From contig CAWBPA010000025.1 in assembly GCA_963790545.1 (NCBI GenBank), positions 248,001 through 312,000 of the forward strand: 64,000 bases of DNA, written 5' to 3'. Below are positions 17,276 through 25,484 of the stretch, piece after piece. The notes beneath the pieces were generated by a model. That model was not told where the DNA came from. It saw only the letters and a program-made list of their open reading frames with translations, and did not search any database. The translations under genes were made by a program, and so were the position numbers. Position 1 is the stretch's first letter, and each line of letters starts with the position of its first letter. The DNA is from DATBJG01 sp963790545. Its GTDB lineage: Bacteria > Acidobacteriota > Vicinamibacteria > Vicinamibacterales > JAMQPK01.

Positions 17276-19482
17276 TTGTCCCTGCGGCCGGAAGCCTTCC
17301 TTGCGGCAGGCCTGTGGCTCTTCGCCCGGGAATTTCCCGCGATTACACGGTTCAGCCGCCTTGACCGTGTCTCTGTGATCGGGTTCCGGCTCGCGTTGGT
17401 GATCGGGGTAGTGCTGATCGTCGCCAATATCATTCCCGTCGTCGCTCCAGACTCTCGGATCGACGCGTGGGCCGCACCGTTCCAGCGTCTCACCGGCTAC
17501 GGACGATGGTTCTGGAACGTCGTTTTTGGGGCCGCGATTGCGGCGCTGATTGTCATTGCCTGGCGTGGACGGGGTGCGATCGGTCGAGAAGCCGCGCGAG
17601 TGCGTTTCTTCCTGTACACACTTGCGTTCACGATCCTTCCGGTTGCGATGGAAGTTGTCGCCGAAGGGCTGTTTCCGCGCTTCGGGCAGTTGATGCAAAC
17701 ACCCAGGGGCCGATGGTGGGGAGGTTGGTTCATTTACCCACCGAACTTCGCCCTTCCGATTCTCACCGCGTACGCAGTCGCTGTTGACAACGTTTTAGAA
17801 GTTCGGGTGGTGATACAGCGGGCGCTGCGCTACCTGTTGGCGAGGTGGATCATCATGTGGGGAGCGACCGTGCCGCTCGCGATGCTCGTCTGGCATCTAT
17901 ACCGCTACTCCGATCGGTCCCTCATCGACGCTCTTGCCGTGCCGCCGGCGCCGGTACTGATCTGGGTTAATCTCGTGGCAGTCGTGCTGCTCGTGTTTCG
18001 TCAACGACTGGTTCACGTGCTGGATCGGTGGGCATTACCCGGGGTGCAGGATCCGTCGGCGATGCTCGTGTACATGACGGATCGCATGAAGCAAGCACGC
18101 ACACCGCTGGAAGTGAGTGTGGTGTTTGCCAAAGCCGTCGAGCGTGCCTTGCAGGCCCCTGCGGACCCATACCTCGTCCGTCTCGGAGCCTGGTCTCAAC
18201 TCGACGAGAGCATCGAGTGCCGCCGCGCAATTCGCTGTTGCCGATCCTCCTCGAAGGTTCTGGGGAGCCGTGCGTGGTCGGACTGCGGCAGCGGAACTGG
18301 TACTACCAGGCTCATGACACCTGACGATCGGGCTTGGATTGCGGAGCAGGGTGTGTCGGTGCTGGTGCCAGTGGCTTCGGGACGGACGGGCGGTGGGCTT
18401 CTCGGGATCATCGCGATCAAGAACCGCCGGAATGCGCTGGCCTTCTCTCGAGACGATTTGCGCTTCCTGCGGGCTGCGGCGGCTTCGGCCGGTCTCGCGT
18501 GCGACGTCATCCAATCCGAAGCCAATCCTTCAGGCCGGCCTGCTGGCGTCGACTCCGAGGAAGTCGGGATCCAGTGTACGGGGTGTGGCCGGGTTGAAAC
18601 ATGGCTCGCGGCAAATGGCAGGTGCACGTGCGGCGGCGGCTGGGAGCCCGCGGTGTTACCCAAACATCTTGTCGGGCAATTTGAAGTGGTTCAGAAGCTT
18701 GGGGCCGGTGGCATGGGCGTCGTATACCGGGCCCGAGACTTGACGCTAGGACGCGACGTTGCAGTCAAGACCCTCACCCGTCTCGCGGAAGACTCTGCAA
18801 CCCACCTGCTAGTGGAAGCGCGCACGATGGCGGGCTTGTCGCATGCCCACGTTGCGGTCCTTTTTGGGATCGAGATGTGGCGAAGCACACCGATCCTTGT
18901 CATGGAATACCTCTCAGGCGGCACGCTGGCGGCGAGACTACGTGGCGGCCCATTACCGGCTTACGAAGCCGTTCGTATAGCGAAGCTTCTTGCATCTGCG
19001 CTCGAGCATCTGCACAGAAACGGCCTGTATCACGGCGATATCAAGCCCAGCAACATCGGGTTTACTGCGGATGGCACACCGAAGTTCCTGGATTTTGGAT
19101 TGTCGAGAGCGATCACGACCGCTCCGCCCTCGGCGGGCCCGACCCAAATCCCCTGTCCTTTTGCGGCACCTGGGCGTACTCGTCGCCTGAAGTCCGTAGC
19201 GGCGCTGCACCCGGGCCCGCACTCGACATCTGGGCCCTATGCGTGACGCTCTGTGAAAGCGTCCTCGGCACTCACCCGTTTCCAACCGCCGAAACGAATG
19301 CAGAAATAGCTGCGGGGGTCACGGGAGCCGTCGAGAAGCTCGAGCGGCTCGAGGCGCCGGATCTTGGTCGATTCTTGAACCGCGTGCTCAAGGCGAGTTC
19401 CAGTCGGGACACTTTGAGTGCTTTGACACTGGTCGAAGGTCTGACGTCGGTTGCCATTAGGTCGCGAGAGGCTACGCCATAA
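17276..19482 (+). pseudogene. Membrane-anchored GAF/zinc-ribbon serine/threonine kinase, three frameshifts
   Basis: Architecture in order: five or six N-terminal membrane helices (about residues 30-245), a GAF-like region (VLVPVASGRTGGGLLGIIAI), a zinc ribbon with CTGC and CTCGG pairs, then a protein kinase: GAGGMGVVYRA, VAVKTL, HGDIKPSN (HGD in place of HRD, Asp kept), DFG, SPEVRS. The frame slips near 18218 and returns near 18309; the middle segment reads PPRNSLLPILLEGSGE only in frame 1. A further slip near 19145 moves the C-lobe (GTWAYSSPEVRSG, ALDIWALCVTLCESVLG) to frame 1, ending at 19482. The start (TTG 17276) is uncertain; the true N-terminus may be lost. Confidence 0.8.
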
Positions 19483-19511
19483 CCTGTTGCCACCATCGCC
19501 ACGGAGGAACC

Positions 19512-19868
19512 ATGGCAAAAGAAAAAATCGATCCGGACACCATACTTGACGAAGTTCTGGAAGCTATCCAAGGCGGATGCCCGGAAGGCTATAAGATTTC
19601 TGACCCCGCACAGCAAATATTTCGGAGGCGTTATCGTGAATCGATCCAAAAGGCTTTGAACGGCGGCCTAAACTGGGAGGATGAGATGAAGAAGGCTGTA
19701 CTTGCAGTAGCAAAACAGCACGGGGTAATAGCCGCCGCGATTGCTTCAATCCATCACGTTCGCGATGTGAACGACGTCATGATGCTGAAAGCATCGCATC
19801 TTGTCGAACTGGAGTGTCACGCTCACTTGGAGCAACACAACAAACTCATGGGTCAATGGTGCTGGTAG
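19512..19868 (+). CDS. Unknown 118-residue protein
   Basis: Starts at ATG 19512 with GGAGG eight bases upstream, 29 bp after the kinase frame ends. Soluble and mostly helical, with EVLEAIQGGCPEGYKI and a His/Cys-rich C-terminus (SIHHVRDVNDVMMLKASHL, LECHAHLEQHNKLMGQWCW) that could bind metal. No family recognised. It may be co-transcribed with the kinase and be a substrate or partner, which is only an inference from position. Confidence 0.65.
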   Translation: MAKEKIDPDTILDEVLEAIQGGCPEGYKISDPAQQIFRRRYRESIQKALNGGLNWEDEMKKAVLAVAKQHGVIAAAIASIHHVRDVNDVMMLKASHLVELECHAHLEQHNKLMGQWCW

Positions 19869-19895
19869 CAGACCTGGGAGCTTGGGAGGCTTTCA

Positions 19896-20135
19896 TTGGG
19901 AAAGGCGCGCGAGATCGGTGCCAGTGCCGTCTCGCTCCTGACGGGTGCGCTTGTCGTCTGGTGGCTTATTCTTGTGCAGCGACGACTGGGCCGCCTACCG
20001 ATTATCCAGAATGGAAGAAAGAAGCAACGATTCCAGGAACCGTGCAGCGATTGCCAGCTAACAACTGGCCGTCGCGCTTGGCTGAAGGGGGAAAAGCCCT
20101 TCTACCTCAGGCCAACGAGACCTATCCGGATTTGA
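19896..20135 (+). CDS. Possible small membrane protein
   Basis: Open frame of 79 codons from TTG 19896 with one hydrophobic segment (AVSLLTGALVVWWLILVQ). No ATG start and no clear ribosome-binding site. After about residue 28 an alternative frame (ATTGPPTDYPEWKKEATIPG) also looks protein-like, so a frameshift may be present. Weakly supported. Confidence 0.3.
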   Translation: MGKAREIGASAVSLLTGALVVWWLILVQRRLGRLPIIQNGRKKQRFQEPCSDCQLTTGRRAWLKGEKPFYLRPTRPIRI

Positions 20136-20176
20136 GTAAAGACTTGTAGGGCAACCGCCGGGCTGGTGCTGCTACA

Positions 20177-20758
20177 TTGGGATGTGGCGCTTGCGCGGGG
20201 TCACTGTTCGACGCAAATGTCCCGGACGGTTTTGAATACCAGCCCGACTTCATCTCGAACGACGAAGAAGCCCGGCTAGCCAGAGAGATGGGACGCGTGG
20301 AATTTTCGACGTTCGAGATGCGCGGTGTCGTGGCTCGCCGTCGCGTGGCCTTTTTCGGCCGGTCGTACGACGCCGCTCAAACGTTGACCCTTCCTCTGCC
20401 CGCGTTTCTGATGCCGCTGCGCGAAAAGGTGGCCGCCTGGGCGGGCCTGGAACCATCGGCGTTTGCGATGGCCTTGATCAACGAGTACACGCCCGGGACG
20501 CCCATCGGGTGGCACCGCGACGCACCCCAGTACGACATCGTTGCCGGGATCTCGCTGCTGTCGTCGTGCCGCATGAAATTTCGTCCCTACACGCGGTCGA
20601 GCTCCAAAGAAGAGCGTCGAATTGCCACGCACGAGATCGTGCTCGAGCGTCGGTCGGCGTATCTGATGACAGGCGAATCGAGGAACGCGTACGAGCACCA
20701 CATTCCTGAGGTTCCGTTGCTGCGGTATTCGATTACGTTCCGCACGCTGCGATCCTGA
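20177..20758 (+). CDS. AlkB-like 2-oxoglutarate/Fe(II) dioxygenase
   Basis: About 185 residues of the AlkB/ABH2-like family that removes alkyl groups from nucleic acid bases. Iron ligands are HRD in GWHRDAPQYD and the His of YEHHIPEVP; the 2-oxoglutarate-binding Arg residues are in RYSITFRTLR. NEYTPGTPIGWHRD and the MTGESRNAYEHH loop are family hallmarks. The start is uncertain: TTG 20177 gives a Cys-rich leader not found in relatives, which normally begin close to SLFDANVPDGF. The DNA ligase gene converges from the other side across a repeat, so a repair context is possible. Confidence 0.85.
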   Translation: MGCGACAGSLFDANVPDGFEYQPDFISNDEEARLAREMGRVEFSTFEMRGVVARRRVAFFGRSYDAAQTLTLPLPAFLMPLREKVAAWAGLEPSAFAMALINEYTPGTPIGWHRDAPQYDIVAGISLLSSCRMKFRPYTRSSSKEERRIATHEIVLERRSAYLMTGESRNAYEHHIPEVPLLRYSITFRTLRS

Positions 20759-20770
20759 AACCGTTGGAGA

Positions 20771-20843
20771 CGCGGACCCTAACCAGCCTCCGCCAAGGCT
20801 ACGGCGGTCCGCCGAAGCTTCAGCGAAGGCGGAAGGGCCCGCG
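20771..20843. repeat. REP-like palindrome with a nested insertion
   Basis: Outer arms CGCGGACCCTAA (20771-20782) and AAGGGCCCGCG (20833-20843) match the compact copy at 52690-52711, but here 50 bp lie between them, themselves forming hairpins (CCGCC/GGCGG arms around AAGGCTA and AAGCTTCAGCGAA). The stop codon of the ligase (20844-20846) is the TAG that borders the element. Confidence 0.85.
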
Positions 20844-21806
20844 CTACTCTCGTTTGACGTCGCGCGCGGGTTTGTCGTCTCGCAGTGCGACGAATCTGGA
20901 ATGGCGAAGATGGTTGTCCTCGGTCCATTCCAGGAACTCGAACTGACCGACCAGCACCGGCTTCAGCCACCGGCACTCGGCCATCTTCGCCTTGGTCAGC
21001 CCCTGCCCCCATCGGCCGCTCCTGGCTTCCGGGAGATTTGCGAACGGGCAGTCTGGAATTTCGAGCCCTCGGAACTTCTTGAACACCTGCTCGCGGATGC
21101 CGGGTGTGAAGCCGTTGCGCGTGCGCGCCACGCAGATCAGGCGATTGCCGTCGTAATAGCCCAGGATCAGCGCGTCAAAGGTCGTCGTGCCAACCGTATA
21201 GCCACCAATCACAAATTCCTGGCTGCGATCGGTCCGCATCTTCAACCAGGCGCCCGAGCGGAGGCCCGGCTCGTACCGGCTGCCACGGCGCTTGGCGACG
21301 AGCCCCTCGAGCCCCTGCGCCTTGACCGAGTGGACGAGGTCCCGCAGGCTCGCCTCGAGCGTGCCGGTGTAGCGAACCGGCTCCGCGAGCTTCGGTACAA
21401 TCTTCCGCTCCAGCAGATTACGCCGTGCCTCGAGCGGCTCCCCTTTGACATCGCGGCCGGCCAGGACCAGCACGTCGAACACGAAATAGTAGATGGGCGC
21501 GTTCGATCCCTTGTAGTTCTGGAGGGCGCCAAACGACGGGCGACCGTCCTCGTCGAGCGCGACGACCTCGCCGTCGATGACCGTCTCATCCGGAAGCCCG
21601 GCAAGGCCGAGCACGATCGCCCGATACCGGCGGCTGAAGTCGTTGTCGTTGCGGGACCGCAGATGGAGGGCGCCACCGGTCTTGAACGCGATGGCACGAT
21701 ACCCGTCGAATTTCAGCTGATATTCCCACCGCGCGGCATCGTCTGGCAGGGTGTCGGTGCGGAGAAGGAGCATCGGCTCCACGAAACCAGCTTTGACGCG
21801 TGTCAC
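20844..21806 (-). CDS. ATP-dependent DNA ligase (LigD ligase-domain type)
   Basis: 320 residues from GTG 21806. Nucleotidyltransferase motif I is LKFDGYRAIAFK with the adenylated Lys; other motifs are LRSRNDNDF (III-like), VIDGEVVALDEDGRPSF, FDVLVLAGRD, EGLVAKRRGSRYEPG (IV) and GAWLKMRTD (V). A C-terminal OB-fold carries RTRNGFTPGIREQVF and CRWLKPVLVGQFEFLEWT. This is the stand-alone LigD-like ligase used in bacterial end joining or stationary-phase repair; no Ku, polymerase or nuclease gene is in the window. GTG overlaps the PaiB stop (GTGA), giving coupled translation. Confidence 0.9.
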   Translation of the reverse strand: MTRVKAGFVEPMLLLRTDTLPDDAARWEYQLKFDGYRAIAFKTGGALHLRSRNDNDFSRRYRAIVLGLAGLPDETVIDGEVVALDEDGRPSFGALQNYKGSNAPIYYFVFDVLVLAGRDVKGEPLEARRNLLERKIVPKLAEPVRYTGTLEASLRDLVHSVKAQGLEGLVAKRRGSRYEPGLRSGAWLKMRTDRSQEFVIGGYTVGTTTFDALILGYYDGNRLICVARTRNGFTPGIREQVFKKFRGLEIPDCPFANLPEARSGRWGQGLTKAKMAECRWLKPVLVGQFEFLEWTEDNHLRHSRFVALRDDKPARDVKRE

Positions 21807-22486
21807 CAATCCGGCCCGGTTTTCGTGCGCGAGTTTTTCACCAGCTCCGCCATTGTGCTGGCCTCTGGCGACCCCTCGCGGACGAGACTCTGGACCACAC
21901 CGTCGCGGTCGCGAGCGGGCCGGTTCTGGCTGACCTTCCATTTGCCGACCAGGCGGGCGATGGGAATCTCGATGCCAACGACCGCGCCAGCCATCTTGTC
22001 GATGTAGTCGGCCGGAGCGTCGGTCACCTTCCAGGGAACGGCGCGCCGCCCTTCGTGCCGACCGGTCAGCTCCTCGAGGTGCGACCGCACCCACACCGGA
22101 TCATCAATGATGCGTAATCGCCCGTGCGCGTGCACGACCACATAATTCCAGGTCGGGACGACTTTTCCCGTTTCCTGTTTCGTCGGATACCACGACGGGG
22201 ACACAAACATCTGGGGTCCTTGAAAGATGACGAGCGCGTTCAAGGCTGGGACAGGCGAATTTTCGGACGGTTGCTCATGCGCGTGCTCACGCCACAGCGG
22301 ATTCGCACGCGCGACGTGGCCGTGCAGCGTTCCGTACGGGACGGGTTCGGCATGGATGAGAAACGGGATGTGATTCGCATCAAGCCCCTGTGGCGTGACC
22401 GTCACCAAGGCGCCCAGCGGGTGTTCGCCAATCAGGTTATGAAGCACCCCGACGTTGGTTTCTTCAAAGTGTTCAGGAATGTACAT
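21803..22486 (-). CDS. PaiB-like FMN-binding protein
   Basis: 227 residues starting MYIPEHFEETNVGVLHNLIG. The split-barrel FMN-binding fold is marked by HPLGALVTVTPQGLDANHIPF, GTLHGHVARANPLW, FQGPQMFVSPSWYPTK and VPTWNYVVVHAHGRL, all hallmarks of PaiB/protease-synthase-II relatives, which bind FMN or haem. Unexpectedly it is in a coupled operon with a DNA ligase. The C-terminus (REGSPEASTMAELVKNSR) is a short variable extension. Confidence 0.88.
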   Translation of the reverse strand: MYIPEHFEETNVGVLHNLIGEHPLGALVTVTPQGLDANHIPFLIHAEPVPYGTLHGHVARANPLWREHAHEQPSENSPVPALNALVIFQGPQMFVSPSWYPTKQETGKVVPTWNYVVVHAHGRLRIIDDPVWVRSHLEELTGRHEGRRAVPWKVTDAPADYIDKMAGAVVGIEIPIARLVGKWKVSQNRPARDRDGVVQSLVREGSPEASTMAELVKNSRTKTGPDW

Positions 22487-22563
22487 GGGGCCTCACCCGT
22501 CAGGATACGAGAGAATCAGCTTGGCCACCAGTACAGCACTGTCCTTCACATTGTTGCCACAAT

Positions 22564-22956
22564 GTGGCGGCTTACCGAGGGGCGATCAGGCGTGGAATTA
22601 CTTCAAGAATCGGTCAAGTTTTTGCAAGGCTGCCACGCGTGCGTCATCCTGACCCAAGAAGGGACGGCGACGAACACGCGGCTCGGCTGCTGAAGCACAT
22701 TCTTGTGGCGATCCACGGTGTGTTCCCACACGCAGACCTCTCGGTTGAACCAGACGAATTCAACAACATCGTGCTCTCAGTCGGAGCCGATTGCAGGGTC
22801 AAGATTACCGAGCGGTTTCTCGAGGCCGAAGATGGGCTCACGAGCGCAATTTATTCTCTGGGGAGTCTAGCCGTGCATCTCCGCTGTCTGCAGTCCGGTG
22901 ATACCTTGATGGTGACCCACCATGGACTACGCTTGATTCCCAACAACGAAACGTAA
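22564..22956 (+). CDS. Small conserved protein of unknown function (paralogue of 2833-3174)
   Basis: 130 residues from ATG 22564, though only residues from about 40 onward (LLKHILVAIHGVFPHADLSV) match the paralogue, so the true start may be internal or the N-terminus frameshifted. Conserved blocks: SVEP, NNI, VKITERFLEAEDG, LRCL and LMVTHHGL. No signal peptide or membrane helix. Divergent from PaiB, convergent with the DUF3618 gene. Confidence 0.6.
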   Translation: MAAYRGAIRRGITSRIGQVFARLPRVRHPDPRRDGDEHAARLLKHILVAIHGVFPHADLSVEPDEFNNIVLSVGADCRVKITERFLEAEDGLTSAIYSLGSLAVHLRCLQSGDTLMVTHHGLRLIPNNET

Positions 22957-22981
22957 CGCCGCTTGAGCTCTTCCCTGTAAG

Positions 22982-23977
22982 CTAATTTGCACCCTCGTCG
23001 ACCGCCTGTTGTACCTGCTGGGCCGTGTCCTGAACCTTTTCTTTGATTGTTTCCTTCACTTCCCTGACTTTTTCTTTGGCCTGATCGAGCACTCTATCGC
23101 GCGTTTCGCCCATCCATTCGTGTTCGGTTTCAGTTGCGCGGAACGTGGCACCCACCGCCGCGCCCAACGCAAACGCCACACCCGCCAGCGACAACGGGTT
23201 CTGGTCCATCATGCGTTCCAGTCCCGACCGTGCGTCCGTTGACACGTCGGCGACCTTTCGCACGGCGCGCCGTGAGCTGTCGACCACGGCTTCCTGGGCC
23301 CGACTCGAGGCATCTGCAACGGCATGTGTTGCGCGCTCGGCCGCACTCGTGACGGCACGACGTGTACGCTCGACAGCCCCTTCAGCATTCATGAAGTCGG
23401 CAGAGCGTTTTCGGCTCGCATTCGTGTTGCGGAGACCCCAATAGGCCAACCCGACTCCGGCGGCCAACAACAACGGGGCATTTTCCTTGAGGGACCCGGC
23501 GATGCGGTCTCTCCGCGGCCGGAAGGACGGTGCTTCGGGAAGATATCCACGATCCGAGGATTCATGCTCCCAGTCGGTGCCTCGGCGCAGCCGCGATTGA
23601 TATTGAGTCCGGAGCAACAGCCATGTGGCCCCGACCCCGACCATCGCCGCCGGAATCGGATTGTCTCGGACAACCTGGCCAAATCCGGCCGCAGTCTCAG
23701 ACGTCTGAGAGGCCAGTTGACTGGCGGTGTCGCCGGCCTTCCGCGCCACCGACCTGACGCGGCCGACGGCGGCCTCTTTGACCGCCTCCTTGGCCTGCGT
23801 CACCAGATGTTGCGGGCTCAGGCGTTCCTGGATTGCATCGATCGTCTCACCCATATCCGCCCGCGTGGCTTCAATCCGCGACCGGATTCGTCCCGGCGTA
23901 TCTACCCACGATGACTCAGGGGCGGGTGGGTTTGCAGTCCCGCCTTCCGGGGTCATCTCATTTGTGTCTTTAGCCAT
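22982..23977 (-). CDS. DUF3618-containing membrane-associated protein
   Basis: 331 residues. DUF3618 core near residues 29-55 (IRSRIEATRADMGETIDAIQ), followed by two hydrophobic helices (NPIPAAMVGVGATWLLL; APLLLAAGVGLAYWGL), a long Ala/Arg-rich amphipathic section resembling apolipoprotein/LEA repeats (AVTSAAERATHAVADASS), a third glycine-rich helix (LSLAGVAFALGAAVGATF) and a charged coiled tail (AKEKVREVKETIKEKVQ). Last gene of a three-gene operon; its start overlaps the upstream gene by 25 bp. Probably an envelope or desiccation stress protein by analogy with similar operons. Confidence 0.8.
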   Translation of the reverse strand: MAKDTNEMTPEGGTANPPAPESSWVDTPGRIRSRIEATRADMGETIDAIQERLSPQHLVTQAKEAVKEAAVGRVRSVARKAGDTASQLASQTSETAAGFGQVVRDNPIPAAMVGVGATWLLLRTQYQSRLRRGTDWEHESSDRGYLPEAPSFRPRRDRIAGSLKENAPLLLAAGVGLAYWGLRNTNASRKRSADFMNAEGAVERTRRAVTSAAERATHAVADASSRAQEAVVDSSRRAVRKVADVSTDARSGLERMMDQNPLSLAGVAFALGAAVGATFRATETEHEWMGETRDRVLDQAKEKVREVKETIKEKVQDTAQQVQQAVDEGAN

Positions 23978-24348
23978 TGTGCGTCCTCTTTCAGGGTCTC
24001 AATTGTTTGTCGGGGTTTAATATTGGTCCGCCGCAGTGTGGCAAGGCCCTGCCGGTACAGCAGGCACCCGACTCCGGCAACAAGGGCACCACCCACCAGG
24101 GCCGCGGCCCAGGGCGGGAGGTCGAGGGCAACGAGCCCAAGCACGACCGCCGCGACCACCGCAAGGAATCCTGCATAGGCCATCAGGCCACCTGCGGCAA
24201 TGAGGGCGGCATTTTTTCCGAGCTCGCTTGTTTTTGTCGTGAGCTCGCTTCTGGCAAGCTCGAATTCCTGCTGGATGAGCGTTCGGGTCTCTCGTGTCAG
24301 TTCTGCAAACAGCTCACCCAGGCTTCGATCGTCTCTTTGATCTGGCAT
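23953..24348 (-). CDS. Phage-holin-family/YqjE-type membrane protein
   Basis: 131 residues from ATG 24348 (MPDQRDDRSLGELFAEL). An N-terminal amphipathic helix (TRETRTLIQQEFELARSEL) and two membrane helices (ALIAAGGLMAYAGFLAVVAA; AALVGGALVAGVGCLLY) define the actinobacterial-holin-X/DUF1469 family. Despite the name, these are chromosomal stress proteins. Middle gene of the operon. Confidence 0.85.
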   Translation of the reverse strand: MPDQRDDRSLGELFAELTRETRTLIQQEFELARSELTTKTSELGKNAALIAAGGLMAYAGFLAVVAAVVLGLVALDLPPWAAALVGGALVAGVGCLLYRQGLATLRRTNIKPRQTIETLKEDAQWLKTQMR

Positions 24349-24427
24349 AGCACCACTCCACCGCACGCCGAGCTATCCTCGACTCCAGGGTTCGTCCCCC
24401 TCGGCAAACTGGAGAGGGGAGTTGAAT

Positions 24428-24943
24428 TCAGATGACTCGACCGATCTCGGCCGAGCTTTTGAGGAAGCGGGCAGCGACCACCCCGACGGCAAAGCTCCCG
24501 GCAAGCAACAACGCGGGTTGCCGCCTTCCAAATGCTTGAAGGTCTCGCACCATGTCGCGGACGTCCCGTTGCCGAACACGATCGATCCACTCCTCGACCT
24601 GATCGACGCCGCGTTCCACATAGTCGGCCACTGCGGCGTGGTCCTGCCGGCGCAACTGTTCGCTCGTGTGACGAACGGCTTCGACCGTGGAGCTTAACGT
24701 CTCGGTCAGGCGGTCTTTTTGGGTTGAAATTTGCGTCGCAGCTTTCTCACGAATTTGAGCCGCCACGCCCTGAGGCTTCGCTCCAGCAGCCTGAGGCTCA
24801 CGCTGAAGCGGTCGTTCTTCCGTTTGAGTCGCCCACGGGCCGCCAGCGTTCTCCAGTTGATGCGATACGTCGCGTGACAGATCGTCGGAGGCCCCCGTGT
24901 CCGCCCGCTTGTCCGTCGTGCGACGACTTGTAGGTTCAGCCAT
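24428..24943 (-). CDS. Nutrient-deprivation-induced-protein-like helical protein
   Basis: 171 residues from ATG 24943 with AAAGGAC upstream. A Pro/Gln-rich N-terminus of about 70 residues is followed by a long amphipathic region (AAQIREKAATQISTQKDRLT, HTSEQLRRQDHAAVADYVE) and a C-terminal membrane helix (PALLLAGSFAVGVVAARFL). Order with holin-family and DUF3618 genes is the same as in stress-induced operons of several phyla. Lead gene; see the inverted repeat at 25011-25032. Confidence 0.7.
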   Translation of the reverse strand: MAEPTSRRTTDKRADTGASDDLSRDVSHQLENAGGPWATQTEERPLQREPQAAGAKPQGVAAQIREKAATQISTQKDRLTETLSSTVEAVRHTSEQLRRQDHAAVADYVERGVDQVEEWIDRVRQRDVRDMVRDLQAFGRRQPALLLAGSFAVGVVAARFLKSSAEIGRVI

Positions 24944-25010
24944 TACGAGTCCTTTCCCCGCTCTCATGACAATTGATCAAACCGCGTTCTACCTTGGTTG
25001 ACTCCAATAG

Positions 25011-25032
25011 CAAAATTGGCTCCACAATTTTG
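25011..25032. promoter_or_regulatory. Inverted repeat upstream of the stress operon
   Basis: Perfect 8+8 inverted repeat CAAAATTG, GCTCCA, CAATTTTG, 68 bp upstream of the first gene of the DUF3618 operon in an AT-richer leader. Could be an operator or a leader hairpin. Confidence 0.5.
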
Positions 25033-25251
25033 TCCGCTTTTGGATGGAATTCGATGCACCCGTGTTCCATGTGTACTCGACCTGTATTTGTCTTCTTCAT
25101 GTGACGCCGCTAGATACACGCCCGCCTGGGCGTGATCCGCCGTGACCTGCAAATAGGTGATGTGCGAGGAGGGATGGGCTCGTGAGTTTGCGAGCGGACG
25201 AAGACCTGGACCGCTGGATCGTGGTGTGCTACGGTCCTTACAGAACGAGAA
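25033..25251. other. Leader/intergenic region
   Basis: Together with 24944-25032 this is a gap of about 300 bp. Apart from the inverted repeat it contains a hairpin at 25117-25134 (CACGCCC, GCCT, GGGCGTG), which could end the transcript of the small membrane gene. No coding signal seen. Confidence 0.5.
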
Positions 25252-25407
25252 CTACCGGCCCACCAAAATCAGGACCCCGGCGACCAGCCCGAGAACGGCC
25301 AGGAAGGGGCCCGGCAGCGCGAGTGAGAGCATGCCAACGAGGCCGTACAGAATCAGCCAGATTGCCAGAACCAGCATGCCTGCGTTTCGTTGAAGCCGGA
25401 CTGCCAT
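25252..25407 (-). CDS. Small two-helix membrane protein
   Basis: 51 residues, MAVRLQRNAGMLVLAIWLIL followed by GLVGMLSLALPGPFLAVLGL and a VAGVLILVGR end. Two tight hydrophobic helices separated by a Gly-Met/Pro turn, as in the small lmo0937/DUF5670-like membrane proteins. Upstream bases GGGGACACAC before ATG 25407 offer a weak ribosome-binding site. Function unknown. Confidence 0.7.
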   Translation of the reverse strand: MAVRLQRNAGMLVLAIWLILYGLVGMLSLALPGPFLAVLGLVAGVLILVGR

Positions 25408-25484
25408 GTGTGTCCCCTTTCCGTGGCCATGCCGACTCCGTCAGTTTTCAGTTTCTGGAGGCCTTCTGGCAACTGAAAACTGCA

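Noticed and set aside
20901..22007. Plus-strand open frame of 368 codons opposite the ligase
   Set aside because: Antisense shadow; ligase motifs on the other strand are complete.
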